Part shown: positions 20,928-31,004 of the stretch, piece by piece
Layout: each line of letters opens with the position of its first letter
Position numbering within the stretch: the first letter of the stretch is position 1
NCBI GenBank assembly: GCA_001936135.1
Contig: CP012813.1
Location: forward strand, 1,674,001 to 1,738,000
Source: Saccharomycopsis fibuligera x Saccharomycopsis cf. fibuligera
Lineage: Eukaryota; Ascomycota; Saccharomycetes; Ascoideales; Saccharomycopsidaceae
DNA: 64,000 bases
Direction: 5' to 3'
Translations under genes and position numbers: made by a program
The notes under the pieces: model-generated
Told to the model about the DNA's origin: nothing
What the model saw: only the letters and a program-made list of their open reading frames with translations
The model's database searches: none

Positions 20928-23900
20928 CTATAAGTTTTTTCTGCCGCTAAGAAAAGATAAGACCTTTAATACATCAGGAAGCTCATTTCCTTCATTATCG
21001 GTGATTGGATCAAAGAAATTAGCCATCAATTGGGCCCCAAGGTGCTTCTGGCTAGTGTCAACAGAACCCAATTCACAGTAAGTCGCTAGCTTCGCTTTTA
21101 CGTTATCTTCCATAACACGGATGTCATTACCTTTCGTCTTGAGTGGTCGTTGTCCATTCACAGCATTACCAATAAAATTGTGGCTGAAACTTTCAACATT
21201 GTAAGGATTTTCTGCGTCAGAATCAACATCTTCATCTGATGAACAATAGAAGTTAGCAACACCTTTTTTCTGAGCAATCTCTTTTCTACCGATGGCTCTG
21301 TCTCTGACAGTTATATTATTTTGTTTTGGTCTGTTTTCATTCACCACTGTGTCCAAATGCAGATTGTTCAACAAAATTTTCGTTCTATGCTGACTATCGC
21401 CATTTCCAAAGTTATTGTCCTCCTGAGTTTCAAAAGTATCTAACTTGGACCGCTCACAAATATTGCTGACATTATCAACTTCATACACTTCACGCGCTGC
21501 GTTTTTTAAAGTTTCATCATTTTTCCCGCCATGACCATCGTTAAAATGATATATATAGTCAATAGTATTCCCATCGATACTACCATCCAAATTATATCCC
21601 TTCCCTGTGTTGCCCAGGTACTGATTATGCGGCGCAGAAGATGCAGATCTCGGTGAAAATGGTCGCCCTCCATTTGAGCTACTCTTTAAACTTAGTGAGT
21701 TGATGTTGAGTGGTTTTACTGAAGGCAGAGGTTTCCATACATCATGACCTCCCTTGGGGTTGTATTTAGGAACATAACTTTTAGTTCTATTTCTTGAGCT
21801 GTTAGCCCATAGGTCTACTTTCTCATGAATTTTTTGATTAAATGTATTTCTTTTACTTATGGGTACAGATTCTGTTTGAGCCTTTGGGGTTGTTGACTTT
21901 GTTGTCTGAGGAAGAAAGTCTATTCTTGAGGTTTGCCTCGATCTTACCGTTGTCATAGAGAGATGTTGGTATGAAAACTCCTTGTTAATAATTTGTTCCC
22001 AATTTTTGATAAGCACGTCCAAATCGTTCATCACCCACATAAAAGCTTTGTATATAGCTTCGACCTTGGAAAATATATCAAAATGAACAAATAATTTCAT
22101 AGTCATTTGATTAAACGTTAAGGCTTTTAACAAATACTTAGAAACAGCCAAACTGGAGCTCTTAATTCTCTGATTTTGCTCAATGTCATTTTTTGCTACT
22201 GATTTTACCAGCTCGTTTAATATTTTGCAATGATGCTGTAGCTTAGATAGATAAAGTGTAATTTTTTTCCCTTGAGCTTTTTCATTATCAGTCAAAGGCG
22301 AAGGTATGCGTAGCTTCTTGGACTCATCAAGTGTAAGTGAATGGGTCTTAGGGATATTTGTTTTAAGGCTGACACCTTTTAGTGTAAGACCAATACATGA
22401 AGCCGCGGAAGTTCGCAATTGCTTGGCTCGGTTGGTTACTTTTCGTTTATCTTCTGCGGCAGGCGAATCTTGTCGCCAGTTTATAGACTCTAAATTAGCT
22501 CTATCAATTGACTGAATCTCGTCATCATCATACCTATTGTCAGAAGAGTAAATCTGCGGAGAAAATGATTTGACTCTATATGAATTACCACTTGTTCCAA
22601 TTTTGCCAACTAATCCGGCATGTTTCTCTTCTTCCTCACTCAAATCAATAACTTCCACATTATCAAACTGTGCGCTATCCTGTGACATTCCTCTTTTGGA
22701 CTCGCTGTCATTGTTTAGTATTGGTTTCTTAGCAGCCTTCAAATTATCGTCATCCTCAATCAGGTCATCCTTTAAGATAATTGGCTGATTCATTGATAGA
22801 GTCATTCTCTTTTTAGGCATAGAATTGTTACTCGTTTTCTTAGCCTTCACATGCATTACCATTTCGTCTTCGGAGCTGTCCACAATCATATGCCGTTTTA
22901 TTAACTTTTGTCGAATGTCATATTTCATGGCGTCTTTCGAGGACTTATCAGGTTCCTCTGGGGATTGCGGATGCGCATCGGCTTCTATGTCGTCTGGTTG
23001 ATACCACTTGACAACATCTGCTAACGAGGTTTTTTTCCATCTTCTTGATGAAGTTTCTTCTTTACTAAAATTATCTTCTCGTTTTGGTTGTGAATCATTC
23101 CTATCGACAAGTGTTACACTATCGTCAGATAAACTGTTTTTTTCCTCTATAATCTCAAAATTATCTTCTTCGCTCTCCATGTCGCTCTCTTCTCTTGGAG
23201 GTCTGACTTCGCTCAATGAAAATCGTTGATCTGAATCTTCTAATAACTTCCATATCTTGTGATCTTCTGGAATATTAATAAGTTTTAAGATTTCTTTTGC
23301 GGTCTCTGTAGAGCACCATTTCCCGTTCAAAATCCTTTTTGCACCCTCACAAGACACAACGCTAGTGTCAAATAAACATAGTTGGTCTCTATAGTAGAGA
23401 AGATACTCAGTTTGCACCTTTGCTTGGTCAGGATTTGCTAAATCTAAGTAAAGAGCTTCCATTTTAGAGCAAGTGGCGGCTCCCATTAGCGGTAGTATAT
23501 TCACAAATCCATCAGAAAATCGTCTGTATATTATGTAAACCTTGATAAAAGTGTTCTCTCTACCAGTTTGTTTAATGGATTTAGTTAATACAGGCAAACT
23601 TATTCTTGGAAACCTTTCAATATAGGCTAGGAGTTTCCCATTTAGCGGCTTGAATTCAATCGGAAACCCGTGATAATCACTTTGGGTATTTTTTTTTCCA
23701 GTGATATCATCTTTGGTTGGTTTAAAAACCGATCTGTATAGTGGAGCTAGTTGGTTGTTCCAAATCTTGTGATTGATTTGATTGTTAGCTCTGGTACCAG
23801 GAAACTTCGAAAAATTGATAATAGGCTCTAAATAGTCTGCGACATTAATTTTCTCCAAACTCTCGAGAGCTTGAGTTAACTGAACCCATTTACCCCCAAC

Positions 23901-24485
23901 AATAGGATTCTGGTTGTAATGGGTAACAAGCACCTTGAATGATTTCTTCAAGTACTCATTCCATAGCTCTTTTTTTAATTGATCATTTGGTTTATTATTG
24001 TTATGGATTGCACAGTACACTTTCATCACCGCATCAAGATTGATAAGATCTTTAGAAGGTGACGCTTCACACTTTCGCAAGACACGAAAGCTTCGCTGCC
24101 AATCGTACAAAAAAAAGAATTCGTAGAAATTAAGACCCGAATACTTGACCTTCGTGACTTTGTCGAAACTCAATATGGGTATCAAGCGTCTATCGAGTCC
24201 AAAAGACCTTGCCAATATGCGAGCTCTATCAAGAGGGAGCCAAGTACCTTTTAAATGAGGTGGCGCTGTGGATTTATCAATTCTGTGTTTGATTTTTTCT
24301 GCGCCAAGTTTTTTCAGAAAAGCATAGTGATCTTCAATATATATTAGGAATTTGAATGAAGACCCATTTACCCAAGCGCCGAGCTTCTTTCTTGCAAACT
24401 GATAGCCGTCGATTGTAGCAACATAAAACTCATCATCTTCGTATAACTCTGTACTCAATGCGTGGATAAATTCATTGAAGTACAT
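20928..24485 (-). CDS. Large protein with three degenerate APSES/KilA-N-like segments
   Basis: About 1185 codons if the first in-frame ATG (24485-24483) is used. The frame stays open to a TTG at 24542, and a TGA lies just before that. The first ~440 residues contain three segments that look like the end of an APSES/KilA-N DNA-binding fold, where Trp and a short helix follow a Gly turn. They are GTWLPLDRARILARSFGL (about 24170-24250), GGKWVQLTQALESLEKINVA (about 23800-23905) and NGKWCSTETAKEILKLINIP (about 23240-23350). The middle is disordered and rich in Ser, Asp and Glu. A helical block follows near 21970-22260, then another low-complexity tail. APSES proteins (Mbp1, Swi4, Xbp1) are cell-cycle or stress regulators. 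Assignment to that fold is by pattern only. No orthologue is recognised. Confidence 0.75.
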   Translation of the reverse strand: MYFNEFIHALSTELYEDDEFYVATIDGYQFARKKLGAWVNGSSFKFLIYIEDHYAFLKKLGAEKIKHRIDKSTAPPHLKGTWLPLDRARILARSFGLDRRLIPILSFDKVTKVKYSGLNFYEFFFLYDWQRSFRVLRKCEASPSKDLINLDAVMKVYCAIHNNNKPNDQLKKELWNEYLKKSFKVLVTHYNQNPIVGGKWVQLTQALESLEKINVADYLEPIINFSKFPGTRANNQINHKIWNNQLAPLYRSVFKPTKDDITGKKNTQSDYHGFPIEFKPLNGKLLAYIERFPRISLPVLTKSIKQTGRENTFIKVYIIYRRFSDGFVNILPLMGAATCSKMEALYLDLANPDQAKVQTEYLLYYRDQLCLFDTSVVSCEGAKRILNGKWCSTETAKEILKLINIPEDHKIWKLLEDSDQRFSLSEVRPPREESDMESEEDNFEIIEEKNSLSDDSVTLVDRNDSQPKREDNFSKEETSSRRWKKTSLADVVKWYQPDDIEADAHPQSPEEPDKSSKDAMKYDIRQKLIKRHMIVDSSEDEMVMHVKAKKTSNNSMPKKRMTLSMNQPIILKDDLIEDDDNLKAAKKPILNNDSESKRGMSQDSAQFDNVEVIDLSEEEEKHAGLVGKIGTSGNSYRVKSFSPQIYSSDNRYDDDEIQSIDRANLESINWRQDSPAAEDKRKVTNRAKQLRTSAASCIGLTLKGVSLKTNIPKTHSLTLDESKKLRIPSPLTDNEKAQGKKITLYLSKLQHHCKILNELVKSVAKNDIEQNQRIKSSSLAVSKYLLKALTFNQMTMKLFVHFDIFSKVEAIYKAFMWVMNDLDVLIKNWEQIINKEFSYQHLSMTTVRSRQTSRIDFLPQTTKSTTPKAQTESVPISKRNTFNQKIHEKVDLWANSSRNRTKSYVPKYNPKGGHDVWKPLPSVKPLNINSLSLKSSSNGGRPFSPRSASSAPHNQYLGNTGKGYNLDGSIDGNTIDYIYHFNDGHGGKNDETLKNAAREVYEVDNVSNICERSKLDTFETQEDNNFGNGDSQHRTKILLNNLHLDTVVNENRPKQNNITVRDRAIGRKEIAQKKGVANFYCSSDEDVDSDAENPYNVESFSHNFIGNAVNGQRPLKTKGNDIRVMEDNVKAKLATYCELGSVDTSQKHLGAQLMANFFDPITDNEGNELPDVLKVLSFLSGRKNL

Positions 24486-24542
24486 CAGGGCATCATCCTT
24501 TCTTTCAAATCCAATAGAACTATTTGGATAAGACGCTTTCAA

Positions 24543-25006
24543 TAATCATATACACCTCTGCTTTCGATTATTTTTTTTTTTTTCTATTACAGAGATACTA
24601 AAACAAATGTTTAACAGTGAAAGAAAATCTAAGAAAATGAGAAAAATGATCCTGCGCTTTGGCGCATTCTAGTGCACCAATCATGTAGCAATATTAAAGC
24701 TGATTATTGCTTATTTATGCATTATTTAGCATTTTCTCGCATATAATTCTTCTCTGCTCATAACCATTTGCTGTCAAATGAAATCACCGCAAAACAAAAT
24801 CTTCTCAAAAGATGATCATATAGGGATTACCCGCCTCATAACGGACCAATGGTACGCCTGCAAAATCTTGTAGCGTAATTTTTCAGACTGCAACTGCAAC
24901 TGAAGGCAAAAAGAAAAAAGAATAAAAAATTTAGAGATTTGATATAGTACAGTGACTACGAACTGACTTACAACTTCATTGGCGATATTGCAATCATTAA
25001 GTAAAA
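24543..25006. other. Divergent promoter between APSES-like gene and RIP1
   Basis: About 0.46 kb. It contains a poly-T/A run near 24570-24583 next to the APSES-like start and two CCAAT boxes nearer RIP1. Confidence 0.5.
24676..24683. promoter_or_regulatory. CCAAT box (HAP complex-type) upstream of RIP1
   Basis: ACCAATCA matches the consensus of the HAP2/3/4/5 activator and lies about 325 bp before the RIP1 ATG. A second ACCAAT is at 24845-24850. HAP complexes drive respiratory-chain genes in yeasts, so regulation of RIP1 is the natural reading. Binding is inferred. Confidence 0.5.
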
Positions 25007-26108
25007 ATGGCATCTTTAGCTTTCAGATCTATTGCTCGTAACAACCTTGTGACTAGAGCATTGGGTATGTGATAATTTTCAAGCCAGTACACCATGAGTG
25101 TAAGGTAATGAAAGCCACAAACTCCCAGAATTAATGTGCGAAGTTTCATTTTCATGCTCCGAAGTTGAACATCAAAAGTCCTCGACAAACATTCATCCTC
25201 CAATAAAATTAACAAAAATATATACTTAATCAAATGTTTATGATGAATATAAGGACATTTGAAGTGTTGAGTGAATAAAATGCATTGTTGAAACCGAAAT
25301 AATTCAAGAGATGATTTACACCCACACATTCAACCATCAATAAATTGAGAAGAAATGCTTTTAAAAGATGATACGAATTTTGGTGCTCTTTGTTTATTTA
25401 CTTTGAGCTGAGTTTCCAGTAATGCTGCACATTAATTCAAGGAATTTTTAGTGTTCAATAATCAATATGATGCGATTTGACAAGATTTACTAACATGGAC
25501 ATATAGGCTCTCAAACTAGATTGTTGTCTTCTACTGCTTTGAGCAAGAAGTCTAACTACACCACTCCTGACTTTTCTGACTACGTGAAGCCAAACCGTAC
25601 TGATGACAAAGGTCGTGCTTTCACTTACTTCATGGTTGGTTCTTTCGGTATGTTGACTACCGTTGGTGCCAAATCCACTGTTGAAGCTTTCTTGGAATCT
25701 ATGAGTGCTTCTGCTGATGTTTTGGCCATGGCTAAAGTTGAAGTTAAGTTGTCTGCTATCCCAGAAGGTAAGAACGTTATTGTGAAATGGCAAGGTAAAC
25801 CAGTGTTCATTCGTCACAGAACTCAAGATGAAATTGCTGAAGCCAACAAAATTGACATAACCGCTTTGAGAGATCCACAAAACGACTCTGACCGTGCCAA
25901 GAACCCAGAATGGTTGGTCATGTTGGGTATCTGTACACATTTGGGTTGTGTCCCAATTGGTGAATCTGGTGATTTCGGTGGTTGGTTCTGTCCATGTCAC
26001 GGTTCTCATTACGATATTTCTGGTAGAATTAGAAAGGGTCCAGCTCCACTCAATTTGGAAATCCCAGAATATGAATTCTCTGACCCAGAAACCTTGGTCG
26101 TTGGTTAA
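25007..26108 (+). CDS. RIP1: Rieske iron-sulfur protein of complex III (two exons)
   Basis: Exon 1 is 25007-25064 and exon 2 is 25507-26108, giving 219 residues. Splicing of the GTATGT donor (25065) to the AG at 25505-25506 joins TTG-G to GC-TCT and restores the frame. The protein has an acid-poor mitochondrial presequence, one membrane segment, and the Rieske fold. Cluster ligands are C162 and H164 (in CTHLGC) and C181 and H184 (in CPCHGSHYD), with C167 and C183 as the disulfide pair, all present. It carries electrons from ubiquinol to cytochrome c1 in the inner membrane. The length matches yeast RIP1 (215). Leucines are all TTG or similar, typical of high expression. Upstream CCAAT boxes fit HAP control. 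Confidence 0.97.
25065..25506 (+). other. RIP1: Spliceosomal intron of RIP1
   Basis: 442 nt with donor GTATGT at the start, TACTAAC branch point at 25488-25494, and a 3' AG at 25505-25506 only 12 nt later. The intron is AT-rich. A minus-strand open frame overlaps it (about 24997-25329) but looks like chance. No snoRNA boxes were confidently found. Confidence 0.92.
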
Positions 26109-26499
26109 TCTTTTTTATTTCAAGGTTGCATCATCATCATCACCATCATCTTCTTAATGATTTAACACAAAAAATAAATTAAAGCCATATCCCTTTAACT
26201 TCTCATACAAACTCTTTACAATAATCAACGTCATTTTATGTTAACGATTTTCAATCCATCGCGCAGAGGATGGCTTGAAAAGCGCGTACTTTCCTTATGA
26301 CACATTCAACGTCTCAATTCTGTCTTTTTTCTTTATCCTATTCATTTTCATAGTTTAGCAATTCTATCATATTATGCTCTTTTAAAACTGAAAATTCAAT
26401 GTTAATAGTTTCAAATATAAACAAGCTAAAAAAAAGAATGTAGAAAAAAAAGAAAAGAAAGAAAACCTAACTATAAACTTTTGTGAAAAAATGAGTATC
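26109..26499. other. Convergent 3' region between RIP1 and PEX1
   Basis: About 0.39 kb, AT-rich, with an ATC/CATCAT repeat at about 26129-26150 and A-rich stretches near 26430-26465 likely serving 3' end formation. No gene was seen. Confidence 0.4.
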
Positions 26500-29400
26500 C
26501 TACATCAAACTAGTTCTTCCTCCAATTTTGTTGCTCGCAGAACCATCTGGCATATTACCGTCCCTGTCTGAAATAAACTCATTGTAAATCTTTTGTAACT
26601 TTGCTTTCTCGGTAGAAGATATACTTGGATTACTTTCTTTAACAACTTTTTCAAAATCTTCTAGCTCTATAATAACACTAAATTTCTTCTCCTTTTTGTT
26701 GGAGTCATCGGAGGAGTCATCATCAGAAATTGAATTTCTTGTCTTATCATTGTTCATCAACGCGTGGATTTTTTTGTGGAGCTGCGCCTTCTCTTGAATT
26801 GATAAATTCTTGATGTTATTTTCGCTGTTTAAAGAAAACTGAAAAAATTCCTTGGCACTATGGTCTTGAGTTTTAGAATTACTATTTGAGACCTTCTCTT
26901 CTTCAAGAGTGTCATTTTGTAATTTTCTATGAACTGCATTCAAATATGCATTATAGCATAATGCTTGAATATCTGCTCCTGAAAACCCTTCTGTTTGCTC
27001 CGCAATGTATTTTAAATTAATATGTGCACCAAGACTCATTTTTTTCGTCACAGTTTGAATAATATCCATTCTATTTTCAAGATCAGGGATATCACAAATG
27101 ACACTTTTATCTAATCTTCCAGGACGTAGCAATGCTGAATCAATCAAATCAGGTCTACTGGTGGCCGCAAGCACATATACGCCATCCAAGCCCTCAGCAC
27201 CATCCATTTGCGTAAGCATTTGATTGACAACTCTATCCGTAACTCCGGTAGAATCATGACCTCTCTTCGGAGCAATTGAATCAAATTCATCAAAAAACAA
27301 TATACACGGTCTTGCAGCAGATGCTCGCTCAAACAATTCACGGACAGATTGTTCTGATGCACCAATATATTTATTCAAAATTTCAGGCCCCTTAACGGAG
27401 ATAAAATTTAATCCACATTGTGAAGACACTGCTGATGCAAGCAACGTTTTGCCACAACCTGGATACCCGTAAAGCAAGATACCTGATCTCAATCTAAGTG
27501 GGCAATTTGCAAAAATTGGAGCATATTTAGTAGGCCATTCAAGTGTCTCCAATAAAATCTCCTTGGCTTTTTTGAGTCCACCTATATCATCCCATTTCAC
27601 TTTTGATTGCTGAAGTTTGATGTTTCTCAAACCTGAGGGCGTGAAATCCTTCAAAGCCTTTTCAAAATGAGGAAATACAATAGTATGCGGCTGTTTTGTA
27701 TCTTGTTTTTGCGACTGTGATTTTAGGACACCTTCTTTTCTGTTTAAATAGTCAAATAACACCTCGTGGTAGGCTCTTTCAATCAAAACTTTCAAATCAA
27801 TTGGTAAATATCCCTCAGTTTCGTTTAAAAGATCATTAAGTTCCACGCCACTTGGATCCTCAAACTGCAAATTTTTTTTCTCTAAATAATATTTAATAAT
27901 GTCGGCCCTTTGTGTTTTGTCTGGAACATTTATTTTGAAATAATGGTTTACTAAAAGTGGGTTGGATAATAAAAGTTTGTTGAGGTTATCCTTAGTATTT
28001 GAGGTTAAAATTAATCTGACATCATATTCGTCCGCCCCACTTTCATTAAATAACTTAAAGTAATTGCTGATGAAAAATTCTGTAAAATTGTTTGTGACTG
28101 AGTTTCCATCATTAAATATTTGCTCTGACTCTTGATAACAAACTAAATGAAAGTTTTCTATAATCAAAATAACCTTCTCGTATCTGATTAACTGTAAGAA
28201 TAATTTAGAGAACGTTTTCTTTATTGCTTCAAAATTTCCGACTTCGTTCAAATGATTTTCAAGATCAATAAGAATGATTTTGTGAAGCGATTTAGGGTAT
28301 ATATCTTGTATTAGTGACTTGATTAGCAATGATTTTCCTGACCCAGAAGGACCATGAATTAATACACCATTAATGGCTTTTTGAACAGTTGTTGTAATCT
28401 GAGTCTTCAAATTTTCATACCCTATCAATTCAATATTTACATCTTCATCATCGCTATCAGTACTGCCATTTGCTTCTTCTGTGGTAGATATACCAGTATC
28501 TTCAATTTTGTCAAGTAAAATTCTCTCAATCTCAGATGTTTTCTTTAAAATAGGAGTAGATATCTCAAAATTTATTTCATCAATAGTTTCAGAGATATAC
28601 CAACCATCTGAAGACTTGAATTCCAAAGCACCACCTTCCGGAAGATAATTTTCAACAATTGGTAAATTAACAAAGTTCGTTATTGCATTATTATTGAAGA
28701 ACAAGCAGTCGGCTAAAGATTTCTTTATAGCTAGTAATGCTGTAGTGTCTTCCTTGCTTAGGAGATCATCATACATACCTAAATTTCTCTTATTTCCCAT
28801 TCCCAACACTTTTTCCTTTGTCATGTTTCGTTCTGGGGTCTTGGTAGTGAATGGGTGAATAAGCAACGATGTTGGCTTTCTCGACAATGGATTTAGTGCA
28901 CTCCGTAGAACAATAATATTCCCATTAGAATTGTGAATCCCCAAACTTTGAGTCAATATTTTCAGAAGGCCGATGTAGTTTGGTGGAGCGTCAGCAAAAT
29001 GCACAATTTTAGCAACCACATTCTTAACTTTACCATTGAGCTCCTGTTGTTTACCACTAGCAGTGGTTTTCAGTTGTGTTGACTTTCTTGCTTGATCTTC
29101 TTCAATTTTCTCATTAGGAAGCACTGAAATGCTAACATAACTTGATTCAGGTAATTGATCTTTTATTTCTAATAAATTAACATAAACTTCAAATGCATAT
29201 TCGTTGACGGCTACTCCTTTGAAAGACGCGTGTGGTAGACATATGTTTCTTAAAAGGACCTTTGGCGAGGCCTCACTAGACCTTTTACTGCTTGCTATAG
29301 ATCTGGTTTTCCTCGAAGAAGCACTGGTCTTGGTGGCTCTGACTTTCGGTGCTACTATTACTTCACAATTTGGAGATATTTTGGCAAATTTCGTTGTATT

Positions 29401-29886
29401 TTTTGGCAAAGGTTCTATTTTGGTAACTTTCAAATTAGCTATCACGGTATTTGATGGATATACCACCAAAATTTGATCTAACTTGACAGCTCTGGTTTGG
29501 TTCAATAGTCTGTCCTCTAAAAATTGTGAATGAATTTCGACGAGCTCCCAGTCTGAGGAAGAGACAGGTTCTAGATATATTTTATGTGCCACCGGAGCAT
29601 TAAATTGCAAATTAATTGTAACTTTCTCATTGTCATTTAATTCAAAAGAATTTGCAAAAATCGGGTCAATTTCAATCACTGGTTTTATAGATGCAGCGCT
29701 TGTCATACCAGACCATCCAGCATAGGCATATTGTATTGGCTTTTTCTTGGGCTTCCATGATAGTTCTATCACCACTGCCTGCACATTGATGTTGGCACCA
29801 TAGAGCAAAGATACTAAATCCGAAGGTAAATTCACAAGGTTTGACCTTAAAGAAACATAAGAAATGGTTGCCTCAATAGAATCCAT
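26500..29886 (-). CDS. PEX1: Peroxisomal AAA-ATPase peroxin 1
   Basis: 1128 codons from ATG 29886. It has an N-terminal double-psi barrel-type domain (about 1-180) and two AAA modules. D1 has Walker A GPSGSGKS at 512-519 and a degenerate Walker B (ILIIENF). D2 is canonical: GYPGCGKT at 807-814, FFDEFDS with D866-E867, and the second region of homology ending LLRPGRLD with arginines 921 and 924. Pex1 and Pex6 form a hexamer that pulls ubiquitinated Pex5 out of the peroxisomal membrane. D1 inactive and D2 active is the known pattern. An extra low-complexity insertion sits near residue 1010-1075. Slightly longer than the S. cerevisiae protein (1043). It is divergent from APS2. Confidence 0.95.
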   Translation of the reverse strand: MDSIEATISYVSLRSNLVNLPSDLVSLLYGANINVQAVVIELSWKPKKKPIQYAYAGWSGMTSAASIKPVIEIDPIFANSFELNDNEKVTINLQFNAPVAHKIYLEPVSSSDWELVEIHSQFLEDRLLNQTRAVKLDQILVVYPSNTVIANLKVTKIEPLPKNTTKFAKISPNCEVIVAPKVRATKTSASSRKTRSIASSKRSSEASPKVLLRNICLPHASFKGVAVNEYAFEVYVNLLEIKDQLPESSYVSISVLPNEKIEEDQARKSTQLKTTASGKQQELNGKVKNVVAKIVHFADAPPNYIGLLKILTQSLGIHNSNGNIIVLRSALNPLSRKPTSLLIHPFTTKTPERNMTKEKVLGMGNKRNLGMYDDLLSKEDTTALLAIKKSLADCLFFNNNAITNFVNLPIVENYLPEGGALEFKSSDGWYISETIDEINFEISTPILKKTSEIERILLDKIEDTGISTTEEANGSTDSDDEDVNIELIGYENLKTQITTTVQKAINGVLIHGPSGSGKSLLIKSLIQDIYPKSLHKIILIDLENHLNEVGNFEAIKKTFSKLFLQLIRYEKVILIIENFHLVCYQESEQIFNDGNSVTNNFTEFFISNYFKLFNESGADEYDVRLILTSNTKDNLNKLLLSNPLLVNHYFKINVPDKTQRADIIKYYLEKKNLQFEDPSGVELNDLLNETEGYLPIDLKVLIERAYHEVLFDYLNRKEGVLKSQSQKQDTKQPHTIVFPHFEKALKDFTPSGLRNIKLQQSKVKWDDIGGLKKAKEILLETLEWPTKYAPIFANCPLRLRSGILLYGYPGCGKTLLASAVSSQCGLNFISVKGPEILNKYIGASEQSVRELFERASAARPCILFFDEFDSIAPKRGHDSTGVTDRVVNQMLTQMDGAEGLDGVYVLAATSRPDLIDSALLRPGRLDKSVICDIPDLENRMDIIQTVTKKMSLGAHINLKYIAEQTEGFSGADIQALCYNAYLNAVHRKLQNDTLEEEKVSNSNSKTQDHSAKEFFQFSLNSENNIKNLSIQEKAQLHKKIHALMNNDKTRNSISDDDSSDDSNKKEKKFSVIIELEDFEKVVKESNPSISSTEKAKLQKIYNEFISDRDGNMPDGSASNKIGGRTSLM

Positions 29887-30219
29887 GGTTGTTGATGCGT
29901 ATCTGGGAACACAATTTACATCAGCGAGAAATAATGTAACAGAGGTTTTCTATCTATGACTGGAACGAAGCCACTCAATCTAAAGCGCCGTCGTTATTAA
30001 TATCACTTGTGGGGAGCCTACAAGCGTCAAGCGATTGCTATACGCACCAGTGTGCTGTGTATAAGGCATGTGACTAGTCATATGGTGCCGCTTTGGAAGA
30101 TTAACAAATCGCATCAAGAAACAGTCTCCGCTGCCTTTGAAACGCCATGAAGGCTGTTGGAATGGTTAAACAGCTACAGATCAAAAACAACTAAGAGGCA
30201 ACTTTAACAGTATAACAAT
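29887..30219. other. Divergent promoter PEX1-APS2
   Basis: About 0.33 kb between divergent starts. No recognised motif stands out. It presumably holds both core promoters. Confidence 0.4.
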
Positions 30220-30657
30220 ATGTCGATTCAGTTTATAATAATCATGAACAGACAAGGCAAAGTGAGGCTTTCTAGGTGGTATGGAACATACGCTGACGAT
30301 GAAAAGCAGACTCTCAAATCGCAGGTCCATAAGCTAGTCTCTTCTAGAGATCATAAATACCAGTCAAACTTCGTGGAGTTTCAAAATAATAACAAACTAG
30401 TGTATAAGAGGTTTGCAGGGCTATTTATCGTCTTTTGTGTTGGTTTGGAAACAAATGATTTAATATATTTAGAGTCTATACAATTGTTAGTTGAGGTGTT
30501 GGATGCGTTTTTCGGTAATGTGTGCGAGTTAGATATAGTCTTCAATTTTTACAAAGTGTATGCTATATTAGATGAAATGTTCTTGGGCGGCGAAATAGAA
30601 GAAACTTCGAAGGATGTGATAATAGAGCGAATAAAGCATTGTGAAAGATTTGATTAG
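30220..30657 (+). CDS. APS2: AP-2 adaptor complex sigma subunit
   Basis: 145 codons from ATG 30220. The whole protein is a longin-type sigma adaptin. Conserved blocks include SSRDHKYQSNFVEF, YKRFAGLFIVF, VEVLDAFFGNVCELDIVFNF and YKVYAILDEMFLGGEIEETS. The FVEF and GNVCELDIVFNF segments fit the sigma-2 (AP-2) type better than sigma-1 or sigma-3, and the length fits yeast Aps2 (147). Sigma-2 is the small core subunit of the clathrin adaptor at the plasma membrane and helps bind dileucine cargo signals. It is convergent with CDC8. Confidence 0.93.
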   Translation: MSIQFIIIMNRQGKVRLSRWYGTYADDEKQTLKSQVHKLVSSRDHKYQSNFVEFQNNNKLVYKRFAGLFIVFCVGLETNDLIYLESIQLLVEVLDAFFGNVCELDIVFNFYKVYAILDEMFLGGEIEETSKDVIIERIKHCERFD

Positions 30658-31004
30658 CCTATAAACTTATTCCGCGCGATTCAGGCTTCAAGTGAAATCT
30701 AGTCGATCATTTTGTTCTCTTTTAAGAAAACATGTCCATCTGATTATTCGGTTGATGTTTGCCAAGTAACACACGTACATGTTAGTAGCTAGCTACGGCC
30801 CAAAAAGCTGGAAAGTGCCTCAGCTTTCACTTGTCCACTTTTTGAGAAAAATTGTATAGATTTAACTCTATATTAACGGTATAGGTTTTCCTATATATAC
30901 TGTTGAAGACTCTACTCAACAAGTACATCCCGTTGCTGCTCAGTTGAAGAATGATTTAAAATTTGATTGCTGTCTAATGGCTATAATATATATGCGAGCA
31001 GGTC
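30658..31004. other. Convergent 3' region APS2-CDC8
   Basis: About 0.35 kb, no gene seen. It contains TATATA-rich tracts at about 30890-30900 and 30985-30993. Confidence 0.4.

Noticed and set aside
25455-26009. 184-codon minus-strand open frame antisense to RIP1
   Set aside because: It mirrors the biased codon use of the highly expressed RIP1 exon; the amino-acid composition is not protein-like and RIP1 is certain.
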